The notes under the pieces were generated by a model. That model was not told the origin of the DNA and did not search any database. It saw nothing but the letters and a program-made list of their open reading frames with translations. Positions 51,017-60,241 of a stretch of DNA of 64,000 bases are shown piece by piece. Location of the stretch: NCBI RefSeq assembly GCF_000179035.2, contig NC_015155.1:496001-560000 (forward strand). The letters run 5' to 3'. The translations under genes and the position numbers were made by a program. How positions within the stretch are numbered: position 1 is the first letter of the stretch; every line of letters starts with the position of its first letter. The stretch is from Mycoplasma suis str. Illinois (GTDB lineage Bacteria; Bacillota_I; Bacilli_A; Mycoplasmatales; Mycoplasmoidaceae).

Positions 51017-51568
51017 TTAAGAAAGTGTTTGAGAGTTTTTAAGACATTTGATAGTTATTCAATCACTTTCTTCTTCTACTTGGCATTTATTTTTCAAACT
51101 ATCTACTGTAGTTTGAGGGTCAGTAGATGAAGAAAGTTCAGATAATGGAGATCTTGGGGAGGATTCCTCTTCAAAAACTTCAATTTGATTGAAGTCTTCT
51201 TGAGAAAGCATTCCATTAAGTATTTCTTTACTTTTTCCTCTTAACCAATACTCTACTATCTTGTCATCTTTACCTTGAACCTTTTTCCCATAAATACTAT
51301 GGGATCAAGAAGTAGAACAAGATTCATTAACTTTTTCTTGTTCTACTTGTTTCAAGGTAACTTGATGTAAATCTTTTTGTTCTTTGTTTTCTTGTTTTAA
51401 GAGTATTTGGCATTTTTTATTTCCATTACCAAATACTCTTACAGTTTCCCAGAGTACTTGCTTGTCATCAATATACTTGGGGGATATAAATTTATTCAAT
51501 GTATATCCCCCTCCAGCAACTACAACTAAAGAACTAAGTAAAAGAGTAGTTAACTTAATTACTTTCAA
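51017..51568 (-). CDS. Family B exported protein
   Basis: 183 aa, ATG start. MKVIKLTTLLLSSLVVVAGG, GYTLNKFISPKYIDDK; VLWETVRVFGNGNKKCQILL, ESCSTSWSHSIYG, VEYWLRGKSKEILNGMLSQE, KNKCQVEEESDW, ITIKCLKNS. Its start codon lies between the arms of the inverted repeat at 51541-51595, so translation could be affected by that hairpin. Confidence 0.74.
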
Positions 51569-51595
51569 AGTAATTTATTTAGTTAACTACTCTTT
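51541..51595. repeat. Nested inverted repeat around a start codon
   Basis: Outer arms AAAGAGTAGTTAACT and AGTTAACTACTCTTT are a perfect 15-base inverted repeat; an inner pair AATTACTTT/AAAGTAATT folds within it. One outer arm is the end of the gene at 51583, the other is codons 5-10 of the gene at 51017. It could act as terminator or translational attenuator. Confidence 0.5.
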
Positions 51596-52176
51596 TCTGC
51601 AGAAACTGAATTTTTCTTAGTTTCTTTAGAACATTTAAGAATTATTCATTGACTTCCATCTTTCTTATTGTCTACATGACAAATGTCTTGTAGACTATTT
51701 ACTGTATAGCCAGAATCTGTAGATTCTTTAGTACTAGGTTCTGGAGGATCTTGTTTTTTCTTTTGCAATTCATCATCTAATTCTTCGAATACTTCGACAT
51801 TTGCGAAGTATTCGTTTTTTAATACCTTATTAATAATGTCTTCTGTTCTACTTCTGATCCAGTATTCTAGAATCTTGTTCTTTTTATCTGGGACTGTTTT
51901 CCCAGATATATTACTTGATCAATAAGTAGCACAATACTTATTGATCTGGGAAGAAGATTCTCAAGTTTTAAGTATTTTCTCTAAATCTTCCTCTACCTTT
52001 AGTTGTTCCATATAGTTACATTCTTTAGTTCCATTACTATGGACCTTTACTGTTTCTCATAGTATTTTTGAATCTTCAACATATCTGTTGAAGATAAATT
52101 TATTGAGGCTGTAACCTCCTCCTAGAGTAACAACTAAAGAACCTAAAGTAAGTGAAAACAGTTTAGCTGTTTTCAA
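51583..52176 (-). CDS. Family B exported protein
   Basis: 197 aa, TTG start. MKTAKLFSLTLGSLVVTLGG, GYSLNKFIFNRYVEDSK; ILWETVKVHSNGTKECNYME, YCATYWSSNISG, LEYWIRSRTEDIINKVLKNE, QDICHVDNKKDGSQW, IILKCSKETK. Last gene of the 42-52 kb family B block. Confidence 0.74.
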
Positions 52177-52204
52177 ACTTACTCTATATTACTTTCTTAT
52201 ATAA

Positions 52205-52232
52205 GTTGGTTTCCACTAGCATGGAAACCAAC
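52205..52232. terminator. 11-bp hairpin GTTGGTTTCCA/TGGAAACCAAC
   Basis: Perfect stem with a 6-base loop, between the family D stop at 52257 and the family B start at 52176. Likely terminator of the family D gene. Confidence 0.65.
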
Positions 52233-52256
52233 TATATAGAAAAAACTAAATCAGTT

Positions 52257-53280
52257 CTATTGTGATTTTTGAAGTGAGACACATTTAGAGCTATCTGTGC
52301 TTTCTGTATTTCTACAGATAGCAGTATTTACTAATCCTTTGTAATTAGTAAATACAATAACTTGATTTTTTAGAGTTTCTCACTCTTTACTTAAAACTAC
52401 TAAAAATTTTTTTAGTTTATTTAATTGTTCTGTTTGATTTTTAGTATCTTCTTGAACATTATTAGATTTCTTCAGTAAATCTTTAGAAAGATAATCTAAG
52501 AAATTTATGTTTATTCCCAGAAAGGAAATAAATTTATTCAAATCTATTTTCCTTTCTGAAAGATCCATTCTCAAATACATATTTTGATTGAGAATTAAAT
52601 TTAACTTTTTTACTTCTTCTGAAAGTTTCCCTTTAATTTCTTCTAATGTTTTCTTTGCCTTGGCCCCTTCTTGGCCTTCAGCGCCCCCCCCTCGAGGACG
52701 AAGAAGATAATTCTTCACTAGTTCTTGAACCCTCAGAACAAGTTTGCCCTTTATTGTCTATTGCGCAAACAAAATTACTAAATGATTTTTTTCATGATTC
52801 AAAAACTTTTTGATCTAGTTGACTCAATAAGTTATCTAAATTACTTAATATTCCCTGCGCAGCAGTTCAATCCATTCTAGACTTATTCAATTTAGATAAC
52901 TTTTCGAAAGTTTCTGATAATTTACTCATAAGCTCAAGATGTTTTTTAAAAAGAGTCTTTAATTTTTCTTCTGAACTTGAAATGGAAGATAAAGTTTCTT
53001 CCATTTCTTTACTTTTAGATGTTTTGTTTTTATCAGTTTCTTCTGATACTTCTCCCAAAAGAAGAGAAAGAGGAGTCAATACTCCCAATCTTTCTTTTTC
53101 TTCTTTAGAGAAGTTATCTAACTTTTGTGAACTATCTAAAGATTCAGAAGAGGAAAAAAATAAATCATTTAATTTTTTTCCTGAAGAATCTTTAATACTT
53201 AGAGGTATTAAATAAGTAGATAATCCTATAACTCCAAAAGTGAGAGTGCTTAGAGTAAGTATCTTAGAAAATAAAAGAAT
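52257..53280 (-). CDS. Family D coiled-coil protein, phase-OFF by poly-G (C8), ATT start
   Basis: Start inferred at ATT (53280) by alignment: x-LLFSKILTLSTLTFGVIG, LSTYLIPLSIK. Half one coiled coil (LKTLFKKHLELMSKLSETFE), then two Cys in NFVCAIDNKGQTCSEG, unusual for the family, SSSSSRGG and G8 (plus 52684-52691). Seven or ten Gs would give AEGQEGAKAKKTLEEIKGKL and half two ending KEWETLKNQVIVFTNYKGLV, NTAICRNTEST. 1024 bp, one over 341 codons. Confidence 0.72.
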
Positions 53281-53323
53281 CTTAGTTAAGTATTACTTTT
53301 GGAGTTAAGTTAAATATTAAGAA

Positions 53324-53344
53324 AAAGGGCATCTTATGCCCTTT
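53324..53344. terminator. Hairpin AAAGGGCAT-CTT-ATGCCCTTT
   Basis: Nine-base perfect stem followed by ATCTTTTC on plus, just past the minus gene ending at 53356. Confidence 0.65.
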
Positions 53345-53355
53345 ATCTTTTCTAT

Positions 53356-53508
53356 TTACTTGGTTTCTTTTTCTTCTTCTTTTTGTCTTCTTTCTTCCTT
53401 CTTAAGTATTTCTTTAATAATTCTTTTTACATCTTTAGAAAACTTTTTATATGCTTCTTCATCTCTGGCAAAGTTTTCTAAAGAAGAATTATTTTGAATT
53501 AAAAGCAT
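53356..53508 (-). CDS. 50-aa charged helical protein
   Basis: ATG at 53508, MLLIQNNSSLENFARDEEAY, then Lys/Glu-rich helix (KKFSKDVKRIIKEILKKEER). No export segment. It lies 3 bases downstream of the gene at 53512, probably cotranscribed. Function unknown. Confidence 0.5.
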   Translation of the reverse strand: MLLIQNNSSLENFARDEEAYKKFSKDVKRIIKEILKKEERRQKEEEKETK

Positions 53509-53511
53509 ATC

Positions 53512-53778
53512 CTAAAAGAAAGAGTTAAAAAGTTTGAATGTGAATTCAAACTTATTTAGTAATTTTTTATCACTATCTTTTAAATCTTTAGTTACTTCAG
53601 TTAATTTAGAAGATACTTCTTCTAAATTCTTTGAGCCAGAAATAATATTTTCTTTTTCATTCTTTATTTCTGAAATTGAAGAACTCAAATTCTTATTTGA
53701 GTTACTGGAAGATACAAAAGTAGTTATTCCTGCTGTTCCAGTAGTTAAAGATAGTAAAGTTATTAACTTAAACAACAT
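53512..53778 (-). CDS. Small exported helical protein
   Basis: 88 aa. Export segment MLFKLITLLSLTTGTAGITT, then Ser/Asn/Lys-rich helix with heptad-like Leu (VSSKLTEVTKDLKDSDKKLL) ending FKLFNSFF. It looks like a short family D half-one without tract or second half. Confidence 0.6.
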   Translation of the reverse strand: MLFKLITLLSLTTGTAGITTFVSSSNSNKNLSSSISEIKNEKENIISGSKNLEEVSSKLTEVTKDLKDSDKKLLNKFEFTFKLFNSFF

Positions 53779-53843
53779 CTTTGACTACTGGTCTTCTTTT
53801 AAAAACCTATAAATTTCTAAAATATTTTAAACAAAAATAATTT

Positions 53844-54974
53844 TTATTTTGTCAACTCTTCAACCACTTCAGTTACTCCTAGTTGCTCCATTTTTTCTAA
53901 TAATTTAACAGCTACCAAAAGCTTAATTTCGTCATGAATCTTTTTTAAAGATTCTTTCAAACTCTTCTTCTTTTCTTCTTCTGCACCTTCTCTACTCTCT
54001 TTTTCATTCTCAATTATTCTGAACATATGAGCTTTTCATTCAACTTCATTATCAAAAAGTGCACTAAAAGGGTTTTCTTGTCAATTTTCTCCTCAACCAA
54101 AATTTCCTGATTCACTTTTCTTTTTATATTTGTAAAGAATGTCTTCATTTTCAATATCTCAATGTATTTCTTTTAATTTTTGAAGTATATTTTTAATTTC
54201 TGTTTTCTTTTCTTCATTTCTAGTTGCCTCTATATTTCTATTCCCTTTACCCAATTTCTCCACTAATTCTTCAGATCTTTCTTGCAACTCCAAATAACTT
54301 TTGAGGAAATCTTTCAAAGCTTTTCTTTCACTGTTATTTAATTCTGTCACTTTACTTGTTCTATCCTCAAAACAGTAGTATCCTCCTTTCTCGTTATTGA
54401 CACATCTTCCTAATGAATTTTCACTAATTTCATGTTCTTGTATTTCAGACACCATCGGAATAATATCCGTTCTATATTTTTTGACTTTTGAAACTGCTTT
54501 AACATAATCTTCTTTTAAATTATTCAAACTCTCCAAAGCTTCTCTAACTACTCTTATTTGTTTTTGTTCTACGCCTGAAGCTCCTCCTTCTCTCTTTATC
54601 TCTCTTCTGATTTGCTTTACTGCTACAGCAAAACCTGTTTGACTTAATTCAGAAGAGAGATCTGATAAAGCAGGAAGTTGTTCTTGATTATCTAGATGAA
54701 TATTGGTTAATTGAGAATTCAGCTGAGCTGAATTATTAACTAACTCTAAGTATTGAGAGTTATTTTCAGAGAACTGTATTCTTTCTTTAGGGTCAGTCCC
54801 TAAAGAAGTAGTAGAACTATTACTTAATGTATTTAAACTACTAAGACTTAAGTTATTTGGTGAAGGACTAAAGTAGTCCTGAACAATATTACTTTTAAGT
54901 ACAAATGGAATTGCTGTGGAGTTCGCTCCCGCAAAAGCAATTAGGGAGCCAATTAATTTGTACTTAAGTTGCAT
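53844..54974 (-). CDS. Family C exported protein
   Basis: 376 aa with UGA Trp. Anchor MQLKYKLIGSLIAFAGANST, a Ser/Asn stretch with TSLGTDPKER (compare S-V-G-S-L in paralogues), IRREIKREGGASG, a helical body, two Cys near GRCVNNEKGGYYCFEDR that other members lack, RKALKDFLKSYLELQERSEE, LKEIHWDIENEDILYKY, NPFSALFDNEVEWKAHMFRI, then a charged C-terminal helix. No polybasic stretch. Intact. Confidence 0.74.
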
Positions 54975-55465
54975 TAATACTTCTATGTAACTTAAGAGAA
55001 GTTATCAAAGTTAAAGATTTCAAAAACAAATAACTATATAGAGAGGGAATAATAAATCCCACAAAGGGATTTATATATTCTCTAAAGTTATTTATTTCTT
55101 TAACTTTTGAATATTTGTTTAGTAAGTTACTAATTGTTATTTGGTAAGTAATAAAAACTAGATTATAAACTATTGGATTTTGGGTTTTTAAGTTTTTAAT
55201 GGTTTTGGTATATGAAATGCCAAAACTTAAATTAAATTTTTGTATTTAAAAAATAATTTAGTTAATTTAAATTAGTCTTTACTTTCTTTAATGATTTAAG
55301 TGTGGTTAAAAAAGATTATTTTCTGGCTTTAGATTTTGAATAATCTTTTTTAACTAAAAAGAAATAAAAGTTATCTAACTATTGATTTTGTTGAAATTAA
55401 AAATACTATAAGAAATATTCCTTTGAGAGGGCTTTAAAAAGCCCTCTTAGGAAAGAACTACTAAA
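54975..55465. other. 491-bp gene-free stretch
   Basis: No open frame with family features on either strand. It holds an AT-rich hairpin around 55046-55066 (ATAAATCCC...GGGATTTAT), long runs of A/T, and the terminator of atpE at 55426-55447. This is the largest non-coding stretch on the minus-strand side and marks the border between the antigen blocks and atpE. Confidence 0.6.
55426..55447. terminator. 10-bp hairpin AGAGGGCTTT/AAAGCCCTCT
   Basis: Perfect stem with a 2-base loop, 18 bases past the atpE stop (minus). Intrinsic-terminator-like, with a weak T-run. Confidence 0.65.
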
Positions 55466-55756
55466 TTATCCTACTTTAAGAATGATAGCTATTATTAGAC
55501 CATAAATAGCTACTGATTCACAGATAGCTGCTCCTACAATAAATTGCTTAAAAATAAGTGTTTCTACTTCTGGGTTTCTAGCTAAAGCTTCTATAGCTTT
55601 ACCTCCCATATAACCTTGAGCTAGTGCAGCACCTAGACCTGCTAGTATAGCTATACCTGAACCTATATTTTTTCCAGTATCTTGATTAAAAAATAAATTA
55701 TCTTCTAAAAATCTATCGAAGATATCTCTTAAAGAAGTAATTCAGTGAGAAGACAA
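55466..55756 (-). CDS. atpE: F-type ATP synthase subunit c
   Basis: 96 aa. Subunit c forms the proton-translocating rotor ring in the membrane. Two hydrophobic helices: GSGIAILAGLGAALAQGYMG and FIVGAAICESVAIYGLIIAI, joined by the polar loop containing ARNPE; the Glu in ICESVA is at the place of the essential carboxylate. The start is uncertain: TTG at 55756 (MSSHWITSLRD, UGA Trp) is the first usable codon after a stop, giving a 30-residue N-terminal extension. No other ATP synthase subunit gene is adjacent, which is unusual. Confidence 0.92.
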
Positions 55757-55847
55757 AACTATTTTTGAATTACTTTATTTTTATATCTTTCTTTTTTATT
55801 TTCTAAAAAAGAAAGAAAAAGAGAATAATTTATTTACTTTTTAAAGA

Positions 55848-56198
55848 TTAGTTTTGATTAAAGATAGTTTTTGAAAGAGAATCAAATTTTTGAGGAGATA
55901 ATAACAAACTATTTTGGTTAAACAAAAACATAGTATTAGGTCTTATATAAACTGAAAACATTCTTTTGAAGAAGGAACTATAAGATCCTTCTTCTTTGAA
56001 ATTATTGTTTCCTAGGGAGTCATAATTAATAGCTCTATCTTGTAACTTAAATTTTTCAAATAGATTTTCTCCTTTAACTAAGAAAACTATATTAAGAGAA
56101 ACCAATAGTACTGTTATTAAGGCAAAAACAAACATTCTACTACTGGGTAGAGCCCAGTAATGATTGCTAAGTACTACTGGTTTCTTTGAGTGAAACAC
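55848..56198 (-). CDS. Hypothetical single-span membrane protein upstream of atpE
   Basis: 116 aa. MFHSKKPVVLSNHYWALPSS, then one clear membrane helix at about residues 22-42 (MFVFALITVLLVSLNIVFLV), followed by a polar region with SSFFKRMFSVYIRPN. Not recognisable as ATP synthase subunit a or b. It may be cotranscribed with atpE (91-base gap). Composition differs from the paralogous families. Confidence 0.6.
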   Translation of the reverse strand: MFHSKKPVVLSNHYWALPSSRMFVFALITVLLVSLNIVFLVKGENLFEKFKLQDRAINYDSLGNNNFKEEGSYSSFFKRMFSVYIRPNTMFLFNQNSLLLSPQKFDSLSKTIFNQN

Positions 56199-56236
56199 TT
56201 AAAGCCTAAAAACTTTTTAATAGATTATATATTAAC

Positions 56237-56276
56237 TTTTTATGCCATTTTTATGTTGCGAAAATGGCAATAAAAA
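56237..56276. promoter_or_regulatory. Inverted repeat between the minus block and cassette array
   Basis: Arms around TATGCCATTTT and AAAATGGCAATA form an imperfect stem of about 13 bases in the 142-bp spacer between the minus gene starting at 56198 and the first plus cassette. It may terminate or separate the two divergent regions. No clear promoter is visible. Confidence 0.35.
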
Positions 56277-56340
56277 GATTAGGGAGAAGAGAGTAAAAAT
56301 TCATGTGTTTTTTAGAAGTCAGTTGTAGTATTTAGCATTT

Positions 56341-57636
56341 TTGAAAATCGCTGCCACGCAGCGATTCAGCAATGATGGCGACGGGACCGGAACCAAGGCC
56401 ATGCTTGATTCCGAGAGTAAGTTTGAGAAAGTCCAAGGAATCTGGTTTGATGACATTGATTGGGGTGTTGATGTGAGTTACGACAAGGTGAATGAAGGTG
56501 AAAGTGCTGAAAGTGATTGTGTCTATTTGGATAGTAGTGGATATGCATATGGATGCAAGAAGGTAAATGGATGAAATGATGGAAATAATCAAGGTACAGC
56601 ATTTCAAAGGAGACTGGGTAAAGAAAAGATTGGGTTACAGAAAAATGGTTGAGGAATGATGGTTGGAAAGGTGTCTTTTGTTATGGGGTTGATTGAGATG
56701 GTTAAAGGGGATCGGAGTAATGGAGGAGGGGAGAGATTTGAGAATAAATGAAATGAGTGATTTGAAGAAGATAGTAGTGAAAAAAGTTGTTTGAAAGTTT
56801 CCGAAGAGGAGAAAAAGAGAGGGAGTAGTGAGAATCACAAATATGAGAAGAAGAAGTGCAAATGAAAGTTGAGGGAAGATAAGAGGAGAAGTGTTTTAAG
56901 TATCTTTAAAAAAGTATTTGCTGATGAAAAGACATGAGCTGAAAAGAGTTTCAAAAAGGAACATATAAGGGGGTTGTGTGAGGAAAAGAGTAAATGGCAG
57001 GAAAGTAATTTTGGAAGTAATGGAGGAAATGTTATGGAAAGAATAAAAGGAGAGCTCAAAAATACTCACTGTAATAAGTGGGAGAGTAATTATGGAGGTG
57101 GAGGAGGTGATTATGTAAAAGGATGAAGTGTTAATGGAGAAATCAAAGTTATTGAGGGTCAAGTATTTGAGTTTGGCGAAGGAAGTAGAGAGGGTGATAC
57201 GGAACTACTTGCTTTCGAAAAAGAAGGTAATGGATCAGATGTTTTTAAGGATGAAAAGGGGGAGGGAAGAACAAATGAAAAAGTTACTGCTGGTGACTGA
57301 CTTAAGTCAGCTCGCTGAGATGGTAAGCTAGGCGATCAAAGTTGTAGTAGCGTAGAACAATGAAGGACTAGGTTTGATTCAAAAGCAGGAGGGAGCAGTA
57401 ATGATTGCTTGAGTAGTAGCGGGAGTGGAAAGGAAGGGAAAATAAGTAATAATTGATTACATGATCAAGACTGAGAGAAAATTAAGAAAAAATTTGGATT
57501 TATGAAAAAGAGTGAAGAGAATAAATGTCAATGATTAATGAAAGAACCATTTACTGGTAGGGAACATAAAGATCTAAGACCAGAGCATACTATGGTAATG
57601 GGTTTCAGATTGGAAGGTTCTTTCATTAATTACTAG
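56341..57636 (+). CDS. Family E cassette 1, intact frame, TTG start only
   Basis: 432 codons including stop, with more than ten in-frame UGAs. A stop lies five codons before the only possible start TTG (56341); the next is ATG at 56401 inside the conserved block. No export segment: K-I-A-A-T-Q-R-F-S-N-D-G-D-G-T-G-T-K-A-M, then KVQGIWFDDIDWGVDVS, DCVYLDSSGYAYGCKK, GTAFQRRLGKEKIGL, SCLKV, KKCKWKL, IFKKVFADEKTWAEKSF, GDQSCSSVEQW, NKCQWLMKEPFTG, DLRPEHTMVMGFR. At least eight conserved Cys suggest a disulfide-bonded domain. Either a weakly started gene or a silent cassette. Confidence 0.68.
56347..56414 (+). repeat. Cassette 5' conserved block, copy 1
   Basis: 68 bp starting with the 19-base hairpin ATCGCTGCCACGCAGCGAT and ending CTTGATTCCGA. 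GC is near 57%, far above the surroundings. Identical at 60245-60312 and (inverted) at 63409-63476. Confidence 0.85.
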
Positions 57637-57659
57637 TAAAAGTATGTAAAGAAAGTAGA

Positions 57660-58925
57660 TTCGCTGCCACGCAGCGATTCAGCAATGATGGCGACGGGAC
57701 CGGAACCAAGGCGATGCTTGATTCCGAAAGTAAATTTGAAAAAGTTCAGGGTATTTGATTTGACGACATCGATTGGGGTGTAAATGTGAGTTATAGAAAG
57801 GTAGATGATGGAGAGGATGCAGATGATGATTGTGTTTATTTAGCTAGTGGTTACGCATATGGATGCAAAAAAATAGGGGTTAAGGAGAATGAAGGTACTT
57901 CATTTCAACAAAGAGTAGGTAAAGAGAAAGTTAAGTTGAACAAAAATGGATGAGGTTTGAAGATTGGTAAAGTGGCTTTCTCTATGGCGTTAGTTGAAAT
58001 GGTTAAGAAAGATGAGAGGAAAGGGGAATTTTCAAAAAAATGAAATGATTGATTTGAAGAAGATAATGAAGAGAGTTGCTTAGAGGTTACCGATAAGGGA
58101 GGCGGAAGAGAGCACAACTATAAAAAGAGGAAGTGTAAGTGAAAGTTGAAAGAAGGTAAGAAAAAAGAAGCTTTAGAAATTTTTAAAAAAGTATTTGCCG
58201 ATGAAAGTGGCTGAGCTAGAAAAAGTTTTAAAAAAGACACAATTGATGGTTTGTGTAAAGATAACAGGAAATGAATAGCAAATGATTTTGGAAAAGATGG
58301 AGAAAAGGTTATGAATGAGGTAAAGGAAAAGTTTAAGAAAGCTCACTGTAAGAGAAACGAAGGTGAAAGTAATTATGGAAAAGGAGGAGATTATGTAAAT
58401 GATTGAAGTGTAAACAGCAGCATAAAAGTAATTGAAGGTGAAGTATTTGAATTCGAAGGGGATAAAAGTAGAAGTGACAAAGAACTACTTGCTTTCGAAA
58501 AAATGGGCGAAGGACAAGATATTTTTGGGAAAGAAAAGGGAGGTAATAGAAAAATATCAGCAGGTGACTGATTAAAAGCTGCTAGATGAGATGGAACTTT
58601 AGGAGATCAGAGTTGTAATAGCGTTGAACAATGGGAATCGAGGAAATGAGGGGTGGGAGATGACCAAAATCAATGTGCAAAGGGGAGAGATGGAGGAGAT
58701 AAAAAATGAATACATGATCAACGATGGGAGAACATTAAGAGAAGGTTCGGACTAGGGAAGAGTAGTAATAAAGATAACTGTCAATGACTAATGAAAGAAC
58801 CATTCAAAGGAACAAGACATGAAGATCTAAGGCCAAAACACACTATAGTAGTGAAATTTCTTACTGATTTCTGAAAAATGTTTTATTTTGAGGAAACAAT
58901 AATTAATTCCCTCCCCATTAACTAA
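57660..58925 (+). CDS. Family E cassette 2, intact frame, no start before the block
   Basis: Frame open from just after a stop at about 57627 to TAA at 58923-58925. No ATG, GTG or TTG lies between that stop and the conserved block; the first ATG is 57714 inside it. Same domain order as cassette 1 (YGCKKIG, SCLEV, RKCKWKL, VFADESGWARKSF, GDQSCNSVEQW, NCQWLMKEPFKG), but the end diverges after DLRPKHTIVVKF and adds about 20 residues. Only 23 bases separate it from cassette 1. Looks like a silent donor copy. Confidence 0.65.
57661..57727 (+). repeat. Cassette 5' conserved block, copy 2
   Basis: Matches the 68-bp block except for the first base and one substitution (AAGGCG for AAGGCC). The hairpin core CGCTGCCACGCAGCG is intact. 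Confidence 0.82.
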
Positions 58926-58944
58926 CTTCTTCGCTTTATTAATA

Positions 58945-58961
58945 GGGCGGGCTTCCCGCCC
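58945..58961. terminator. GC-rich hairpin GGGCGGG-CTT-CCCGCCC with downstream T6
   Basis: Seven-base all-GC stem then CACGCCCGTTTTTT on plus, 20 bases after cassette 2. A convincing intrinsic terminator on plus, implying that transcription reaches or passes cassette 2. Confidence 0.75.
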
Positions 58962-59027
58962 CACGCCCGTTTTTTACTTCTTATTCATTTTTTAAAGAAA
59001 AAATTGTTAACTTAATTTCTTTTTTTA

Positions 59028-60217
59028 ATCGCTATTAAACAACGATTCAAAAATTAAAAAATGGAATTCTTGAGCATTGCTTGATTCCGAAAGTAAATTT
59101 GAAAAAGTCCAAGGTATTTGGTTTGATGACATTGATTGAGGTGTCAATGTTGGTTACAGAAAAATAAGTGAGGAAGGAAATGAGCAAGCTGAGAGTGATT
59201 GTGTATATCTAATGATTGGATATGCGAGTGGATGTAAAAAAGTAAATGGTGAAGTAGAAGGAAGGGAAAGGTACAGCCTTCCAAAGAAGGCTTGGTAAAG
59301 AAAAAGTGAAGTTAATAAAAACTGGATGAGGATTAATGATTAGTAAAGTAACTTTTTCTGTAGCTTTAATTGAGATGGTTAAAGGAGGAAGTAAGGAAAA
59401 TGAAAAGTTTAGTGAACAATGAAATAAATGGTTTGAAAGGGAGGAAAAGAACCAAAAGAGTTGTTTAGAAGTTACTAGAGATAAAAGTAAGGGAGATAGT
59501 GAAGAGGGAAAAGATAACTATAAATATGAAAAGAAAGAATGCAAATGAAAGTTAAGGAAAGATAAGAAAAAAGATGCAGTAAGTATTTTTAAGAAAGTTT
59601 TTGGGGATGAGAGATCGTGAGCCAAGAAAAGTTTTAAAAAGAATGAAATAGATGGGTTATGTAGTGGTGGTGGCAGTAAATGACAAAAAGATAAGTTTGG
59701 AAAAAATGAGGATGAAGTTGTAGAAAAAGTAAAAAATGCGTTTCAAGAAACGCATTGTGAGAACGGTAGAAATAAATATAGAGGGACGAGAAATGGAGAA
59801 CATGTTAATAACTGAGAGACAAGCAACAATATCAAAGTAATTGAAGGTGAAGTATTTGAATTTGGAGAGAAAGACAATAAAGAATTATTGGCTTTCGAAA
59901 AAGAAGGAGATGGTAAGGAGGTATTTGAAAAAACAGAAGAGACAAAAAGTAGAGAAGGAGTAACTGCGGGTGACTGACTAAAACTAGCTAGATGGGGAGG
60001 TAGTAGAGCTGATCAGAGTTGTCATAGTGTTGAACAATGAGAAACACGAAATGATGAGGGAGCTAATTCAGAGACCAATCAATGCTCTAAGAGCGAAGAT
60101 GGAGAGGGAGGTGGTAAGTGACTAAATGATCAAAACTGAGAAAACTTGAAAGGATGGTTTGGGCTAGGGAAAGAAAGTAACTGTCAATGACTAATGAAAG
60201 GATTATTTTTGGAATAA
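59028..60217 (+). pseudogene. Family E cassette 3, decayed 5' block and frameshift
   Basis: The 5' block is recognisable but degenerate: ATCGCTATTAAACAACGAT replaces the perfect hairpin, GC-rich bases have become A/T, and the internal ATG is TTG. A one-base shift near 59270 (extra A in GGGAAAGG) breaks the frame before GTAFQRRLGKEKVKL. The remainder matches cassettes 1 and 2 up to CQWLMKGLFLE, lacking the usual 3' block. A decayed member, useful as a baseline for what happens without maintenance. Confidence 0.7.
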
Positions 60218-60241
60218 CAAAAAATATGTAAATATATATTG

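Noticed and set aside
53534-53812. Plus-strand 92-aa frame
   Set aside because: Complement of the small exported gene at 53512-53778, with Ser/Phe/Leu antisense composition.
1-56000. Reading the window with the standard code as many very short genes
   Set aside because: Neighbouring short frames join across TGA into proteins whose TGA positions align with Trp in paralogues, and totals are multiples of three. UGA=Trp explains the data.
56332-57162. Several minus-strand open frames opposite cassette 1
   Set aside because: They overlap the conserved plus frame, have His/Ser/Phe-rich antisense-type composition and no family resemblance.
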